This document shows, piece after piece, positions 10,733-22,840 of a stretch of DNA of 64,000 nt. Below the pieces are notes generated by a model. It made no database searches. It was given only the letters and a program-made list of their open reading frames with translations, and was not told the DNA's origin. The translations under genes and the position numbers were made by a program. The stretch's first letter is position 1, and each line of letters opens with the position of its first letter. Origin of the DNA: Gammaproteobacteria bacterium UBA7376 (lineage in GTDB: Bacteria > Pseudomonadota > Gammaproteobacteria > Pseudomonadales > Azotimanducaceae); assembly GCA_002470275.1 (NCBI GenBank), contig DKNY01000008.1, positions 22,145-86,144 of the forward strand, given 5' to 3'.

Positions 10733-10999
10733 GAGAGCCCCTCCGCAAGTTGAGTGGGTGTTGGACGAGTAATTGGTAGCAAGAAGGCACCCGCAGCATC
10801 GCCTTATCAGTCGATCATGAGTAGGTAGAGCGCGTGGCGAATGCAGGAACAAAGGTTGTCGAGCTAGGCGGGAATGACGCGCCGGTAGTTGTTGGGTTTC
10901 GGTGTGAGCGCCTGGGAATCAAAAAGGTGGGGAGTCTAAATCGAATAGTGAGCCAGGCCGTCGGCCGGTGATCGGGGGATGATTTGAGGGAAAGAATAA

Positions 11000-12316
11000 G
11001 TGGATGAGTCGATCTGGCAAAAGTGTTTGGTTGAGCTGGAACAAGAGCTCGATAGTAGGCAGTTCGAAACGTATATCAGACCATTACAGGCGAGATTTGC
11101 CGATGGACAGGTCAGCATTCTCGCTCCGAACATTTACGTTGAACAGACGGTAAGAACGAGCTACCTAGAAAAGATAAGCGAGTTTTTGGCCAGTGTAGCA
11201 AACGGTTCAGAGGTGCAGCTGTCCGTAGGCGGGAGGAAGGAGCCTCAGCCCATGCGGGTCGAGCGGTCTACCGAACGTGGTACAAGCCCAAAAATCGCAC
11301 ACAACCTAAACCAGGACTTCACCTTTGAGACTTTCGTCGAGGGTAAGTCTAACGAAATAGCTAAGGCGGCAGCGAGACAGGTGGCCGTCAATTCTGGTCG
11401 GTCTTACAATCCGCTGCTTATGTATGGCGGCGTAGGGCTTGGGAAGACTCACCTAATGCAGGCAGTGGGTAATGAAATTATCCGCCATAAACCCGAAGCG
11501 AATGTCTTGTACCTCCACTCACAGCGGTTTGTTCAAGATATGGTGAAGGCTCTGCAGACGGGGACCATGCACGACTTCGTTCAGTACTATCGTTCTGTGG
11601 ATGCGCTGTTGATCGATGACATTCAGTTCTTTGCGAAGAAGCTGAGGTCCCAGGAAGAGTTTTTTCATCTCTTCAATGCGCTGTTGGAGCGCGGGCAACA
11701 AATGATCTTGACCAGCGATAAGTATCCCCGCGAGATCGATGGCCTAGAGGATCGGCTCAAGTCACGCTTCGTTTGGGGTTTAACCGTAGAAGTAGAGGCT
11801 CCCGAGCTCGAAACGCGCGTCGCGATTCTGATGAAGAAGGCGGAAGCCGAGCAAATATCGCTGGACCAGGAAGTGGCCTTCTTTATCGCTGAGCGTATTC
11901 GCTCCAACGTCAGGGAGCTCGAGGGCGCCCTAAGACGTGTGATTGCAAACGCGCGGTTTACGGGTATGCGGATCAGCGTAGATCAAGTTAAGAGGGCATT
12001 GCGGGACCTATTTGCCATTCAGGACCGACACATCTCTATCGATAACATTCAGAAGACCACGGCCGAATACTTTAATATTAAGATGAGCGACCTGCTGTCT
12101 AAGCGCCGAAGCCGTACAATTGCCCGACCAAGGCAGGTTGCCATGGCGCTCGCTAAGGACCTAACAAATCATTCTCTCCCGGAAATAGGGGATGCTTTTG
12201 GTGGACGCGATCACACCACGGTCCTGCATGCCTGTCGTAAGGTTGCAGAGCTGAGAGCGACGACGCAGGATATTGCCGAGGATTATAAGAATCTGACTCG
12301 GCTGTTGTCTGGCTAG
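11000..12316 (+). CDS. dnaA: Chromosomal replication initiator DnaA
   Basis: A 438-residue AAA+ initiator that binds the DnaA boxes next door and melts oriC. Domain I is at the N-terminus ([12 protein letters not shown]). Domain II is a short linker around 80-105. Domain III has Walker [10 protein letters not shown] (143-151), Walker B LLIDDIQF and sensor motifs. Domain IV carries the DnaA signature [19 protein letters not shown]. Start is GTG at 11000, preceded by GAGGGA. At 438 residues it is somewhat shorter than E. coli DnaA (467), the difference lying in the linker. dnaN follows after 43 bases. Confidence 0.98.
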   Translation: MDESIWQKCLVELEQELDSRQFETYIRPLQARFADGQVSILAPNIYVEQTVRTSYLEKISEFLASVANGSEVQLSVGGRKEPQPMRVERSTERGTSPKIAHNLNQDFTFETFVEGKSNEIAKAAARQVAVNSGRSYNPLLMYGGVGLGKTHLMQAVGNEIIRHKPEANVLYLHSQRFVQDMVKALQTGTMHDFVQYYRSVDALLIDDIQFFAKKLRSQEEFFHLFNALLERGQQMILTSDKYPREIDGLEDRLKSRFVWGLTVEVEAPELETRVAILMKKAEAEQISLDQEVAFFIAERIRSNVRELEGALRRVIANARFTGMRISVDQVKRALRDLFAIQDRHISIDNIQKTTAEYFNIKMSDLLSKRRSRTIARPRQVAMALAKDLTNHSLPEIGDAFGGRDHTTVLHACRKVAELRATTQDIAEDYKNLTRLLSG

Positions 12317-12359
12317 AGGCAGGTCTTGCCTTGTTCTTTTTAAAGCAGGAAGTACGGTC

Positions 12360-13466
12360 ATGAAATTCACAATTAAAAGAGAAACGCTGCTCCGTCCCCT
12401 CCAGCTGGTGACCGGCGTTGTTGAGAGACGACAGACGCTACCCGTTCTGGCGAACCTTTTGATCCGAGCCGATGTCGACGGCATATCGCTTACTGGAACG
12501 GACCTTGAAGTCGAAATGGTCGCCCGCTGCGCCACAGAAGTGGAGCAGCCCGGTGAAATTACTATGCCAGCGAGGAAGATGGCTGATATTTGGCGAGCGC
12601 TGCCCGATGGCAGCGAGGTCTCCGTTTCTGTAGAAGGCGATAAGGCGGTCATTCGTTCCGGCCGTAGCCGATTCACTTTAGCGACGCTGCCCGCGATGGA
12701 TTTTCCTAAGGTTGAAGGCGGTGAGGCAGATACCTCGGCAACCTTAGATCAGGGCGAGATGCGGAGCATGATTGACAAGGTTGCTTTCGCGATGGCCCAA
12801 CAGGATGTGCGAATCTTCCTGAACGGGATGCTGTTAGAGATCGGTGGCGAGTACATTCGAGCTGTGGCGACGGATGGGCACAGAATGGCCATGTGCACTC
12901 GACGATGTGAATCAGAAGTGGCTCAAGGGTCCGTAAAGCAGGCCATTGTGCCCCGGAAGGCCGTTCTGGAACTAGGCCGGCTGCTGGATGAAGAAAAACA
13001 AGACCTCACGCTAATGCTGGGCAACAACCACCTTCGGGTGACGCGCGGGCCCTTCACGTTAACAACGAAGCTGGTGGACGGACAGTTCCCGGACTATGAC
13101 AAGGTCGTCCCGAAGGATACTGGCCGGGTGTTATCCGGTGATCGAGATGCCTTGAAGCAGGGTTTTCAGCGGGCGTCCATTTTGTCTAATGAAAAGTATC
13201 GAGGCGTGCGCCTAGTGATATCGCCCGAGCAACTGGTGATTCAAGCCAACAACCCTGAACAGGAGGAGGCCGAAGAGACCGTGGCCGTTGCGTTTAACGA
13301 TGAACAGCTAGAGATTGGCTTCAACGTGAGCTATCTACTGGATGTGCTGAACGTGCTGGATAGCGACGGGGTGCGATTTAGCGTGTCGGACGCCAACAGC
13401 TCCGCATTGCTGGAATCCCCCGATGATGACGACGCTTTATATGTCGTGATGCCCATGAGGCTTTAG
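12360..13466 (+). CDS. dnaN: DNA polymerase III beta sliding clamp
   Basis: A 368-residue processivity clamp made of three repeated clamp domains. The N-terminus MKFTIKRETLLRPLQLVTGVVERRQTLP, the block AVATDGHRMA and the C-terminal YVVMPMRL are those of the family. The C-terminal strand forms the partner-binding cleft. Length matches E. coli DnaN (366). ATG start at 12360. It lies in the standard dnaA-dnaN-recF-gyrB order and is probably co-transcribed with dnaA. Confidence 0.98.
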   Translation: MKFTIKRETLLRPLQLVTGVVERRQTLPVLANLLIRADVDGISLTGTDLEVEMVARCATEVEQPGEITMPARKMADIWRALPDGSEVSVSVEGDKAVIRSGRSRFTLATLPAMDFPKVEGGEADTSATLDQGEMRSMIDKVAFAMAQQDVRIFLNGMLLEIGGEYIRAVATDGHRMAMCTRRCESEVAQGSVKQAIVPRKAVLELGRLLDEEKQDLTLMLGNNHLRVTRGPFTLTTKLVDGQFPDYDKVVPKDTGRVLSGDRDALKQGFQRASILSNEKYRGVRLVISPEQLVIQANNPEQEEAEETVAVAFNDEQLEIGFNVSYLLDVLNVLDSDGVRFSVSDANSSALLESPDDDDALYVVMPMRL

Positions 13467-13498
13467 TTCGCAGGGTAAAATAGTACGCAGGGTATAAA

Positions 13499-14593
13499 GT
13501 GGCGCTCGTTGGGCTCGAGGTTCGCAATTTTCGCAATATAAGGGGCCTCAAGGTCGAGCTCTCTCCGGGCATCAACCTTATTACCGGCGCAAATGGGGCT
13601 GGTAAGACTGCCCTGCTTGAGGCGGTGTACCTTTCCGCGCGGGGCAAGTCGTTTAGAGCCACCCGCGCTAAATACCTGGTTCGAGACGGCGCCGATGAGC
13701 TGATTGTGCGATCGAGAATCACGTCCCCTGAAGGGTCTGAGCGTACGCTGGCGATCTCAAAGGCGCTAAACGCAAAATCCATCGCAAAACTAAATGGCGA
13801 GGCCGCTAGGTCTTTGTCGGATCTTGCTAAGGCGCTGCCACTGCAGGTTCTGCTGCCCGGGATCTCCGATTTAGTGCTAGACGGGCCCGGTATCCGCAGG
13901 GAATTCCTAGATTGGGGGTTGTTCCACGTGGAACAAAAGTACCTGGATGCTTCAAGAAAGTATCGCAGGACCCTGATGCAAAGAAATGCGTGGTTCCGCA
14001 GCGCGCCTAGCGCGCGATTCGATACGGACCCCTGGGTGTCTCAATTGATCCAAGAGGGTGAGCGCATCAACGCCATGCGAGAATCCTTTACTTCGGAGCT
14101 TAACGCTGCAACACCAGCGCTACTGGCACAGCTGGGTTGCAGCCTAGATTTGGGCATTGGGTATGCTTATCCGGGCAAAGCCCTGGGGGTCGAGGGCTAC
14201 GCCAAGCAGTTCGAGCAAAATTTCGAGGCCGATCAATCCCGGCGGCTTACCCACATCGGCCCTCACCGAGGGGAGATGTCTTTGTTAGTGAGCGGTCGGC
14301 CAGCAAGACAGGTGGTGTCCCGGGGCCAGGCTAAACTGCTGGCCTCATCGCTGGTATTGGCCTATGCCGGAATTCTCTCTGATCGCGCTGGCGTAGCGCC
14401 GACGCTGCTGCTAGATGATTTTGGCGCAGAGCTGGATCAGGCCCATCGAATGGCCTTTTTGTTGCTTCTCAGGAAAATAGGGTGTCAGGTGATCGCCACC
14501 TCCGCTGATTCTGCGGCGACCCTGGTAGGGGATGAAATGGCGTCCTCTTTAGCCGTGTTCCACGTGGAACAAGGTGAATTGATTCACCAATGA
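13499..14593 (+). CDS. recF: DNA replication and repair protein RecF
   Basis: A 364-residue SMC-like ATPase that, with RecO and RecR, loads RecA at gaps. Walker A is TGANGAGKTALLEAVY (about 29-44). The ABC-type signature region is VVSRGQAKLLASSLVLA, and Walker B is PTLLLDDFGAELD. Start is GTG at 13499 in MALVGLEVRNFRNI, the usual family beginning. Unusually, two perfect parS palindromes are built into the coding sequence, each encoding FHVEQ: one at residues 141-146 and one at 353-358, near the C-terminus. gyrB follows after 66 bases. Confidence 0.97.
   Translation: MALVGLEVRNFRNIRGLKVELSPGINLITGANGAGKTALLEAVYLSARGKSFRATRAKYLVRDGADELIVRSRITSPEGSERTLAISKALNAKSIAKLNGEAARSLSDLAKALPLQVLLPGISDLVLDGPGIRREFLDWGLFHVEQKYLDASRKYRRTLMQRNAWFRSAPSARFDTDPWVSQLIQEGERINAMRESFTSELNAATPALLAQLGCSLDLGIGYAYPGKALGVEGYAKQFEQNFEADQSRRLTHIGPHRGEMSLLVSGRPARQVVSRGQAKLLASSLVLAYAGILSDRAGVAPTLLLDDFGAELDQAHRMAFLLLLRKIGCQVIATSADSAATLVGDEMASSLAVFHVEQGELIHQ
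13920..13935. promoter_or_regulatory. parS: parS centromere site 1 (inside recF)
   Basis: TGTTCCACGTGGAACA is a perfect 16-bp palindrome and matches the known Pseudomonas parS and, with one symmetric change, the general TGTTTCACGTGAAACA. It is a ParB-loading site about 3.4 kb from the DnaA boxes. In frame it encodes part of LFHVEQ in RecF. Confidence 0.93.
14556..14571. promoter_or_regulatory. parS: parS centromere site 2 (end of recF)
   Basis: A second, identical TGTTCCACGTGGAACA palindrome lies 636 bases from the first, 22 bases before the recF stop codon region ends. It is in the same codon phase and again encodes FHVEQ. Clusters of parS near oriC are typical for ParABS chromosomes. Confidence 0.93.
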
Positions 14594-14650
14594 ATGCAAC
14601 GAAGATGATAAGCTGTTCCGCTTTGACAGGCCTATCGCCTGGGTAGTTAA

Positions 14651-17071
<2,421 letters not shown>

Positions 17072-17111
17072 CCAACGGTTTCGCCCCTCTGCTTCGCCAG
17101 ATGGTGTATGA

Positions 17112-17699
17112 GTGACCGGAGATGCCAAGCGTCGCTGTAGCTGGGTTTCTGGGGATGCGCTCTATGAGCACTATCACGATACCGAGTGGGGCGTGCCCGA
17201 GACGGATCCCTCGGCGCTCTTCCGACTGCTCATGCTTGAGGGTATGCAGGCTGGCCTGTCATGGCTCACCATTTTGCGGAAGCGGTCCAGAATGGACGAG
17301 CAGTTCCAAGGCTTTTCAATGACTCGCCTGGCCCGTGCCAGCAACCGCGATATCGACCATTGGCTCACCGATACCGGCCTTATCCGTCATCGCGGCAAAC
17401 TGACCGCGCTGATCACCAATGCCCAGGCTGCATTGGCACACCCGAACTTTGGCAAATGGGTCTGGTCCTTTGCGCCTTCGCATCAGATCCACACCCAGGC
17501 GCCCAGCTTCACCGAAGAATCGACGGCCATGTCAAAGGCATTGAAAAGCGCCGGATTTCGCTTTGTTGGCCCTACGATCTGCTATGCCTTCATGCAAAGT
17601 GCGGGCATGGTGAATGACCACGCTCGAACCTGCTTTCGCCATGGCGAGTGCCAGAGGCTTGTGGATCAGGCCCTCGCCCGTCGCGGGGTTAACGCATGA
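17112..17699 (+). CDS. tag: DNA-3-methyladenine glycosylase I
   Basis: A 195-residue helix-hairpin-helix glycosylase that removes 3-methyladenine in base excision repair. The N-terminus RCSWVSGDALYEHYHDTEWGVP and FRLLMLEGMQAGLSWLTIL match the family closely. The zinc-snap ligands are visible as Cys and His near the N-terminus and HARTCFRHGEC near the C-terminus. Start is GTG at 17112, because a stop codon lies immediately upstream in frame; ATGs at 17101 and 17108 are in other frames. It is 40 bases after gyrB, and the next gene starts 49 bases downstream. Confidence 0.95.
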   Translation: MTGDAKRRCSWVSGDALYEHYHDTEWGVPETDPSALFRLLMLEGMQAGLSWLTILRKRSRMDEQFQGFSMTRLARASNRDIDHWLTDTGLIRHRGKLTALITNAQAALAHPNFGKWVWSFAPSHQIHTQAPSFTEESTAMSKALKSAGFRFVGPTICYAFMQSAGMVNDHARTCFRHGECQRLVDQALARRGVNA

Positions 17700-17748
17700 G
17701 CACACTAGGTTGCAGAGGCCGATCAAGAGGTCGTGGAGCTGCCGACGC

Positions 17749-18645
17749 ATGTTAGCGAAGGTGGTGGCCGGCCTTTTTTGGGTACTGTCCAAAGTACCGC
17801 CTCGGTGTGCAATTGCCTGCTGCAGGGGCCTCTCTAAAGCGCTAACGTCCTTTGATAACGATGTGCACCGAGTAACGACTCTGAATATTGGCCATGCCTT
17901 CCCAGATTTGGATGCTCAACAGCAGGCGGCTTTGGTCAGAGACAGCCTCACCCATCTCGGGCTGCTGATTTTTGAGATGGGCTATCTACGCTACCGAAGC
18001 CTAGATCTGCTCCGACGGCAGATTCACGACGTTGAGGGCGAGCACTTGCTTCAGGAGGCAGCGGCTAGTGGCGAAGGCGTGATCTTGCTCATGCCTCACC
18101 TTGGATGTTGGGAATTTATGAGCCTGTACCTTGGCAGGGACTATGCAATCAACGCCCTTTACGACCCGCCTCATCAGGCGGCCCTGGAACCCACAATTCT
18201 GCGCGCGCGCCAGCGACAGGGCGCCCGCCTCTATCCGGCCGGGCCAGCGGGCTTACGCCACCTGGTTAAAGGCCTGCGTCAAGGCGAGCTGTTGGCGATC
18301 TTGCCGGATCAACTGCCCGGAAGTCAGGCTAGCGGCGTGATCGCTCCTTTTTTTGACCAGCCTGCGCTGACCATGCTGCTCATCCAGCGGCTGAGCCAGA
18401 TCGGCCGCCCTCGAATCCTTTACGGCGCCGCAAAGCGGCAGCTGGGGCCGGAGGGTATTCGCTATACCATTCAGATTCGGGCAGCAGATGCCGACCTCTA
18501 TAGCGAGGATGCACTCGTTCACGCTCAGTCCCTAAACGCCGGGATAGAAGCGATGGTGCGGGCATATCCCGAGCAATATCAGTGGTCCTATAAACGTTTT
18601 AGGCGGTTAGGCTCGGCCTATGAAGACCTTTATCGGCGCCAATAA
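17749..18645 (+). CDS. LpxL/HtrB-type lauroyl acyltransferase
   Basis: A 298-residue inner-membrane acyltransferase of the lipid A late-acyltransferase family, which adds a secondary fatty acid to lipid A. The catalytic HX4E motif is His117 to Glu122 in LMPHLGCWEF. The second conserved block is LPDQLPGSQASGVIAPFFDQPALT. An N-terminal hydrophobic segment (VVAGLFWVLSKVPP) anchors it. The ATG at 17749 is chosen because homologous sequence begins there and GGAG lies 11 bases upstream; the frame extends further upstream into tag. Which acyl chain or position is used cannot be told. It converges on trkH with a 16-base overlap. Confidence 0.88.
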   Translation: MLAKVVAGLFWVLSKVPPRCAIACCRGLSKALTSFDNDVHRVTTLNIGHAFPDLDAQQQAALVRDSLTHLGLLIFEMGYLRYRSLDLLRRQIHDVEGEHLLQEAAASGEGVILLMPHLGCWEFMSLYLGRDYAINALYDPPHQAALEPTILRARQRQGARLYPAGPAGLRHLVKGLRQGELLAILPDQLPGSQASGVIAPFFDQPALTMLLIQRLSQIGRPRILYGAAKRQLGPEGIRYTIQIRAADADLYSEDALVHAQSLNAGIEAMVRAYPEQYQWSYKRFRRLGSAYEDLYRRQ

Positions 18646-20075
18646 GCGGGTGTGAGCAAGACCAACAGGGTGAATATTTCCAGTCGCCCCATCATCATGT
18701 TGAACATCAGAATCCACTTTACGCTGCTATCCAGCCCAGCGTAGTTGAGCGCCACGTCGCCGAGCCCTGGGCCCAGGTTGTTCAGGCAGGCACCCACCGC
18801 CGAGAAAGCCGTCAGGAGATCTAGGTCTCCCAGACCCATCACTAGGACTACGGACAGTAGGAACAGGAGTGCGTAGGCACTAAAGAAACTCCACACCGCC
18901 TCAATGAGCCGATCTGGCACCGGCGTTTTACCGAGTTTGATGGGGAATACACCGCTGGGGTGGATGAGTCGTTTGACCTCGCGCATGCCCTGGAGGTAGA
19001 TCATCAACACTCGAATAATTTTGATGCCACCCGCAGTAGAGCCCGCACATCCCCCAGCGAAAGCGGCCAGCAGCAGTAGAACGGGCACCACCGAGGGCCA
19101 CTGGGAAAAATCTTGAGTCACAAATCCAGTGGTCGTTGCGATCGAAATGGTTTGAAAGATTCCGTCTCGCAAAGGCGAAACCGTTGCCGTCGGCACAAGG
19201 GTAAGCATGCCGACGACGACGGCCGCAATCCCAAAGGTGAAAATCAGGTAGGCGCGAAGCTCAATGTCCGCTAGGTAGTAAAATAGGTTTTTACGACGCC
19301 ATACCAAAAAATGAAGCCCGTAATTGATGCCCGAGAGCAGCATGAAGAGGCAGGCGACTGCTTCGATCTGGACGTTATCAAAATACCCAATACTTGCGTC
19401 GTGGGTGGAAAACCCGCCAATGGCAACCGTGCTGAAGCTGTGGGCAATGGCGTCAAAGGCATCCATTCCGGCGATAAAGTACGACAGGGCACATACTACG
19501 GTCAGAGAGATGTAGACCAACCACAGCGCCTTGGCGGTCTCTGTAATTCTTGGGGTGAGTTTGTTGTCCTTAATTGGACCTGGGGATTCAGTACGGTAGA
19601 GCTGCATGCCGCCAATGCCCAGCATGGGGAATATGGCAACGGCGAGCACGATGATGCCCATCCCGCCCAACCACTGTAGCTGCTGCCGATAAAAGAGAAT
19701 CGAGCGCGGCAGCGCGTCTAGGCCAGCAATGACGGTTGCTCCGGTGGTGGTCAAACCCGACATCGACTCAAACGCGGCGTCGACGAAACTTAAATGGAGG
19801 GTGTCGGACAGATAGAGGGGTATCGCACCAAAAAACCCGAGCCCCAGGTAGAATAGCGCGGTAATAAGAAAACCGTCACCGCCCCTAAGGTCGTGCTTAC
19901 CTCTAAACGGCAGCCAAAGCAGCAGTCCCATGCCCAGGGTCACTAGAAAAGCTGCTAGGAAGGTCTGCGTTGTCGCTTCGCCGTAGGCGAGGGCGACTAG
20001 GATAGGGGACAAAAACGTCAGGCTAAATAGGGTCAGAAGCGTCCCGGTGACTCGAAAAATAACGGAAAAGTGCAC
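18630..20075 (-). CDS. trkH: Trk potassium uptake channel subunit TrkH
   Basis: A 481-residue polytopic membrane protein that forms the K+ pore gated by TrkA. The pore-loop filters are visible as SGLTTTGATVIAGLD, TVAIGGFSTHDASIG, ATTTGFVTQDFSQWP and GACLNNLGPGLG. The N-terminus MHFSVIFRVTGTLLTLFSLTFL closely resembles E. coli TrkH (483 residues). Start is GTG at 20075, 12 bases after the trkA stop, so trkA-trkH form a transcription unit. Its 3' end overlaps the convergent acyltransferase gene. Confidence 0.97.
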   Translation of the reverse strand: MHFSVIFRVTGTLLTLFSLTFLSPILVALAYGEATTQTFLAAFLVTLGMGLLLWLPFRGKHDLRGGDGFLITALFYLGLGFFGAIPLYLSDTLHLSFVDAAFESMSGLTTTGATVIAGLDALPRSILFYRQQLQWLGGMGIIVLAVAIFPMLGIGGMQLYRTESPGPIKDNKLTPRITETAKALWLVYISLTVVCALSYFIAGMDAFDAIAHSFSTVAIGGFSTHDASIGYFDNVQIEAVACLFMLLSGINYGLHFLVWRRKNLFYYLADIELRAYLIFTFGIAAVVVGMLTLVPTATVSPLRDGIFQTISIATTTGFVTQDFSQWPSVVPVLLLLAAFAGGCAGSTAGGIKIIRVLMIYLQGMREVKRLIHPSGVFPIKLGKTPVPDRLIEAVWSFFSAYALLFLLSVVLVMGLGDLDLLTAFSAVGACLNNLGPGLGDVALNYAGLDSSVKWILMFNMMMGRLEIFTLLVLLTPAYWRR

Positions 20076-20087
20076 GTTGGTGGGCGG

Positions 20088-21461
20088 CTAAAAAAAGGTC
20101 AATCCAACTTGGAACAGCTTCTCTACTGCCCGCACCTTGGATTTTTCCATTAAAAACAGAATGACATGATCATCTGAGGCAACGATCACATCATCGTGAG
20201 CGATCAGCACGTCCTCTCCTCTTACGATGGCGCCGATGGTGACGCCTTCGGGTAGTTCAATTTCGTTCAAGCGCCGGCCAACGACCTTTGAACTCGCAGC
20301 ATCGCCGTGCGCGATGGCCTCCATCGCCTCAGCCGCTCCGCGCCGCAGGCTGTGAACCCGGGCCACATCGGCGCGCCTAACGTAAGACAGGACGGTGCCG
20401 ATAGTTGCCTGTTGGGGCGAAATCGCCACGTCTATCTCCCCGCCCTGGACTAAATCAACGTAGGCGGGCTTGGTAATCAGCGTGATCACCTGCCGGACCC
20501 CTAATCGTTTGGCCATGAGCGATGACATGATGTTGACCTCATCATCATTGGTGACCGCACAGAAGGCATCGCACTGCTCAATATTCTCTTCGAGCAGTAA
20601 GTCTCGGTCTGTGGCATTGCCGGATATCACTACGGCCTTATCCAGGCGATCCGCCAGGGTCTTGGCTCTGTCAGCATCGACCTCGACAAGCTTGACGCCG
20701 TAGGTGTGGTCAATGGCAGCAGCAAGCCTAGCGCCAATGTTGCCCCCGCCGGCAATCATGATGCGCCGGTAGGGTTGCTCGACCTTGCGCAGCTCCCCCA
20801 TCACGGCTCCGATATGCTCCCTAGCGGCGATAAAAAACACCTCATCATCCGCTTCGATCACCGTAGTGCCCGTTGGCACGATGGATTTTCCGCGACGGAA
20901 AATGGCTGCTACACGTGTATCTACCTTAGGCATGTGTTTTCGAAGCATGCGGATTTCTTGGCCGACGAGCAGGCCACCGTGAATGGCACGCATGGCCACT
21001 AGCTGGGCCCTGCCGTCGGCAAAGTCCAGCACCTCAAGCGCGCCGGGATGGCTCAGGAGTTCGCTAATTTGTTGAGTAACGACCTGTTCAGGATGGATGA
21101 GCCGGTCAATGGGCATATGGTTCTTATGAAAAAACCCTTCCTTATTCTGATAGGCGGCCGAACGAATACGCGCGATTTTCATGGGCGTGCGAAAGACCGA
21201 ATAGCAAACCTGGCACGCGACCATATTGATCTCATCACTTGAGGTGACGGCGATGAGCATATCGGCGTCATCCGCGCCGGCGCGTCGGAGCACGTCCGGG
21301 TGCGATGCAGAGCCCTCTATGGTTTGGATGTCCAGGCGGCTGCCGAGTTCGGCGAGGCGTTCGCCGTTGTTGTCGACGAGCGTGATGTCGAAGGACTCCT
21401 TGGCCAGATTTTCGGCCAGGGTGCCTCCGACTTGTCCTGCGCCCAGGATTAGAATTTTCAC
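20088..21461 (-). CDS. trkA: Trk potassium uptake regulatory subunit TrkA
   Basis: A 457-residue cytoplasmic nucleotide-binding gating ring protein for TrkH. It has two tandem RCK halves: Rossmann KILILGAGQVGGTLAENLA with VVDNN-like end at the N-terminus, and IMIAGGGNIGARLAAAID in the middle, each followed by a TrkA-C domain. The start is the GTG at 21461, which overlaps the rsmB stop as GTGA and gives the family N-terminus and E. coli length (458). A longer frame begins inside rsmB but is not supported. Coupled translation with rsmB is likely. Confidence 0.97.
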   Translation of the reverse strand: MKILILGAGQVGGTLAENLAKESFDITLVDNNGERLAELGSRLDIQTIEGSASHPDVLRRAGADDADMLIAVTSSDEINMVACQVCYSVFRTPMKIARIRSAAYQNKEGFFHKNHMPIDRLIHPEQVVTQQISELLSHPGALEVLDFADGRAQLVAMRAIHGGLLVGQEIRMLRKHMPKVDTRVAAIFRRGKSIVPTGTTVIEADDEVFFIAAREHIGAVMGELRKVEQPYRRIMIAGGGNIGARLAAAIDHTYGVKLVEVDADRAKTLADRLDKAVVISGNATDRDLLLEENIEQCDAFCAVTNDDEVNIMSSLMAKRLGVRQVITLITKPAYVDLVQGGEIDVAISPQQATIGTVLSYVRRADVARVHSLRRGAAEAMEAIAHGDAASSKVVGRRLNEIELPEGVTIGAIVRGEDVLIAHDDVIVASDDHVILFLMEKSKVRAVEKLFQVGLTFF

Positions 21462-22840
21462 GCGGTATCTGCTTTGCGGAGTGCGGCGTAGTAGAACCCG
21501 TCGGTCATAGAATCTGTAGGCAGAAGCTGCCACCCGGCTGCCGTCGCCTGGCCCCGACTCAGCTGCAGCGACAAAGGCTGCGCCTCGGAAGTTTCTTGGG
21601 AGAAGGCTTGGATCACCTGATCGTTTTCTTCTTCAAACATGGAACACGTGCAGTAGAGGAGGGTACCCCCTGAGCGAAGGCGTTGCCATAGCTGCTGAAG
21701 CAATTTGAGCTGCAGTGCTGAGTGCTCAACGAGGCGCTCAGGTGTCAGCAGCAGCCTGATATCTGGATTTCTTCTCATGGTACCGCTGCCGCTGCAGGGG
21801 GCATCGAGTAAAATGGCGTCGAAGGTAGGCAGGTCGCCGTCCTCAAGCCTGCTGGCATCCAGACAGCGAATATCCACTCGGTCATCGGGCAGGTGTCCCA
21901 ATCTCTCGCCAACAGAAGTTAAGTCTTCTATCCGCTGAGGTACGTTATCGATGGCAAAAAGCTGAAAGGTCGCAAAGCTAGCGCAGAGCGCCTCGTAGAG
22001 GTGGAAGAGTTTCCCGCCCGGCGCGGCGCAGGCGTCTAGGACCACGGGGGCAACCTCCGGGTTCTGGCTCTCACGAAGAAACTCCATCAACTTGGGCGCT
22101 GCAAATTGAGCCGAGAGGTCCTGGACGGCGCAGGCCCCCTCGCGCCAGTCTGGGAGACTTGCCGCCGGCTGCGGGCTCGTTAACACGATTGCAGAATCCT
22201 GCTCCATAGTACGATGCAAAATACCAGCCTCGCTGAGTCTGGCCACATACTGGTCCCGGGTTTGGCTGGTGGCGTTCGCCCGAAGCGTCATGGGTGCCCG
22301 TTCATTGTTGGCCATCATCAATGCTTCTGCACAGGTGGGGTAGGTGGCCTGGATCAAGTTCGACATCCAGGCGGGGTGGTCCTGGCTTGCCAAAAGGGAC
22401 AGTTCTTCCTGGGTGGGTGCGTCCTCAGGGCGAGGCGTCTCTGTATCAAGTCGGCGTAACAGACCATTGACCAAACCCTTAGCCCAGGGTCGTGACAGGG
22501 GCGCACAGGCATTTACGCAACTGTCGATGATTGCATACGCCGGCGCCTTGGCATAGCGAAGTTGGTAAGCGCCCACTATCAATAAATACATTATAATGCT
22601 GTCTTTCGAGCGCAAAGGTTTCGCCAGAAGGCCGCTTACCCGGTGCCGTTGGGATAGGTAGTGGCGCAACACCCCATACAACAGCTCCCGCTGCCCGGGG
22701 AGCGCCAACCATTCGGGTCGGTTGAGGCGCAACCAATCCAGGTTACGCCTTTTTTCTAAGATTTGAGCCAAGCAACGACAGGTGCTGATCTGGAGTTCGC
22801 TAATTGCTCGCTCTCCGGACTGTGGGCGCTGATCGGTCAT
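21458..22840 (-). CDS. rsmB: 16S rRNA (cytosine967-C5)-methyltransferase
   Basis: A 460-residue protein (Sun/Fmu) with an N-terminal NusB-like RNA-binding domain and a C-terminal SAM methyltransferase domain. Seen are VLDACAAPGGKLFHL for SAM binding, LLDAPCSGSGTMRRNPDIR with the release Cys, and LLYCTCSMFEEEND with the catalytic Cys. ATG at 22840 overlaps the fmt stop as ATGA. The order def-fmt-rsmB-trkA-trkH is that of E. coli and many gammaproteobacteria. Confidence 0.97.
   Translation of the reverse strand: MTDQRPQSGERAISELQISTCRCLAQILEKRRNLDWLRLNRPEWLALPGQRELLYGVLRHYLSQRHRVSGLLAKPLRSKDSIIMYLLIVGAYQLRYAKAPAYAIIDSCVNACAPLSRPWAKGLVNGLLRRLDTETPRPEDAPTQEELSLLASQDHPAWMSNLIQATYPTCAEALMMANNERAPMTLRANATSQTRDQYVARLSEAGILHRTMEQDSAIVLTSPQPAASLPDWREGACAVQDLSAQFAAPKLMEFLRESQNPEVAPVVLDACAAPGGKLFHLYEALCASFATFQLFAIDNVPQRIEDLTSVGERLGHLPDDRVDIRCLDASRLEDGDLPTFDAILLDAPCSGSGTMRRNPDIRLLLTPERLVEHSALQLKLLQQLWQRLRSGGTLLYCTCSMFEEENDQVIQAFSQETSEAQPLSLQLSRGQATAAGWQLLPTDSMTDGFYYAALRKADTA

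Larger units (their letters stand above)
10318..10999. other. oriC: Chromosomal replication origin region (oriC)
   Basis: This gene-free spacer lies between the diverging rpmH and dnaA genes, where Pseudomonas-type chromosomes have oriC. It contains an AT-rich stretch at 10318-10360 (candidate unwinding element), a DnaA box cluster at 10427-10502, a second AT-rich stretch at about 10508-10600, and four 23-nt degenerate direct repeats at 10641-10732 before the dnaA leader. Genes to the left run leftward and those to the right run rightward, as expected for an origin. The exact limits are not defined by sequence alone. Confidence 0.85.
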
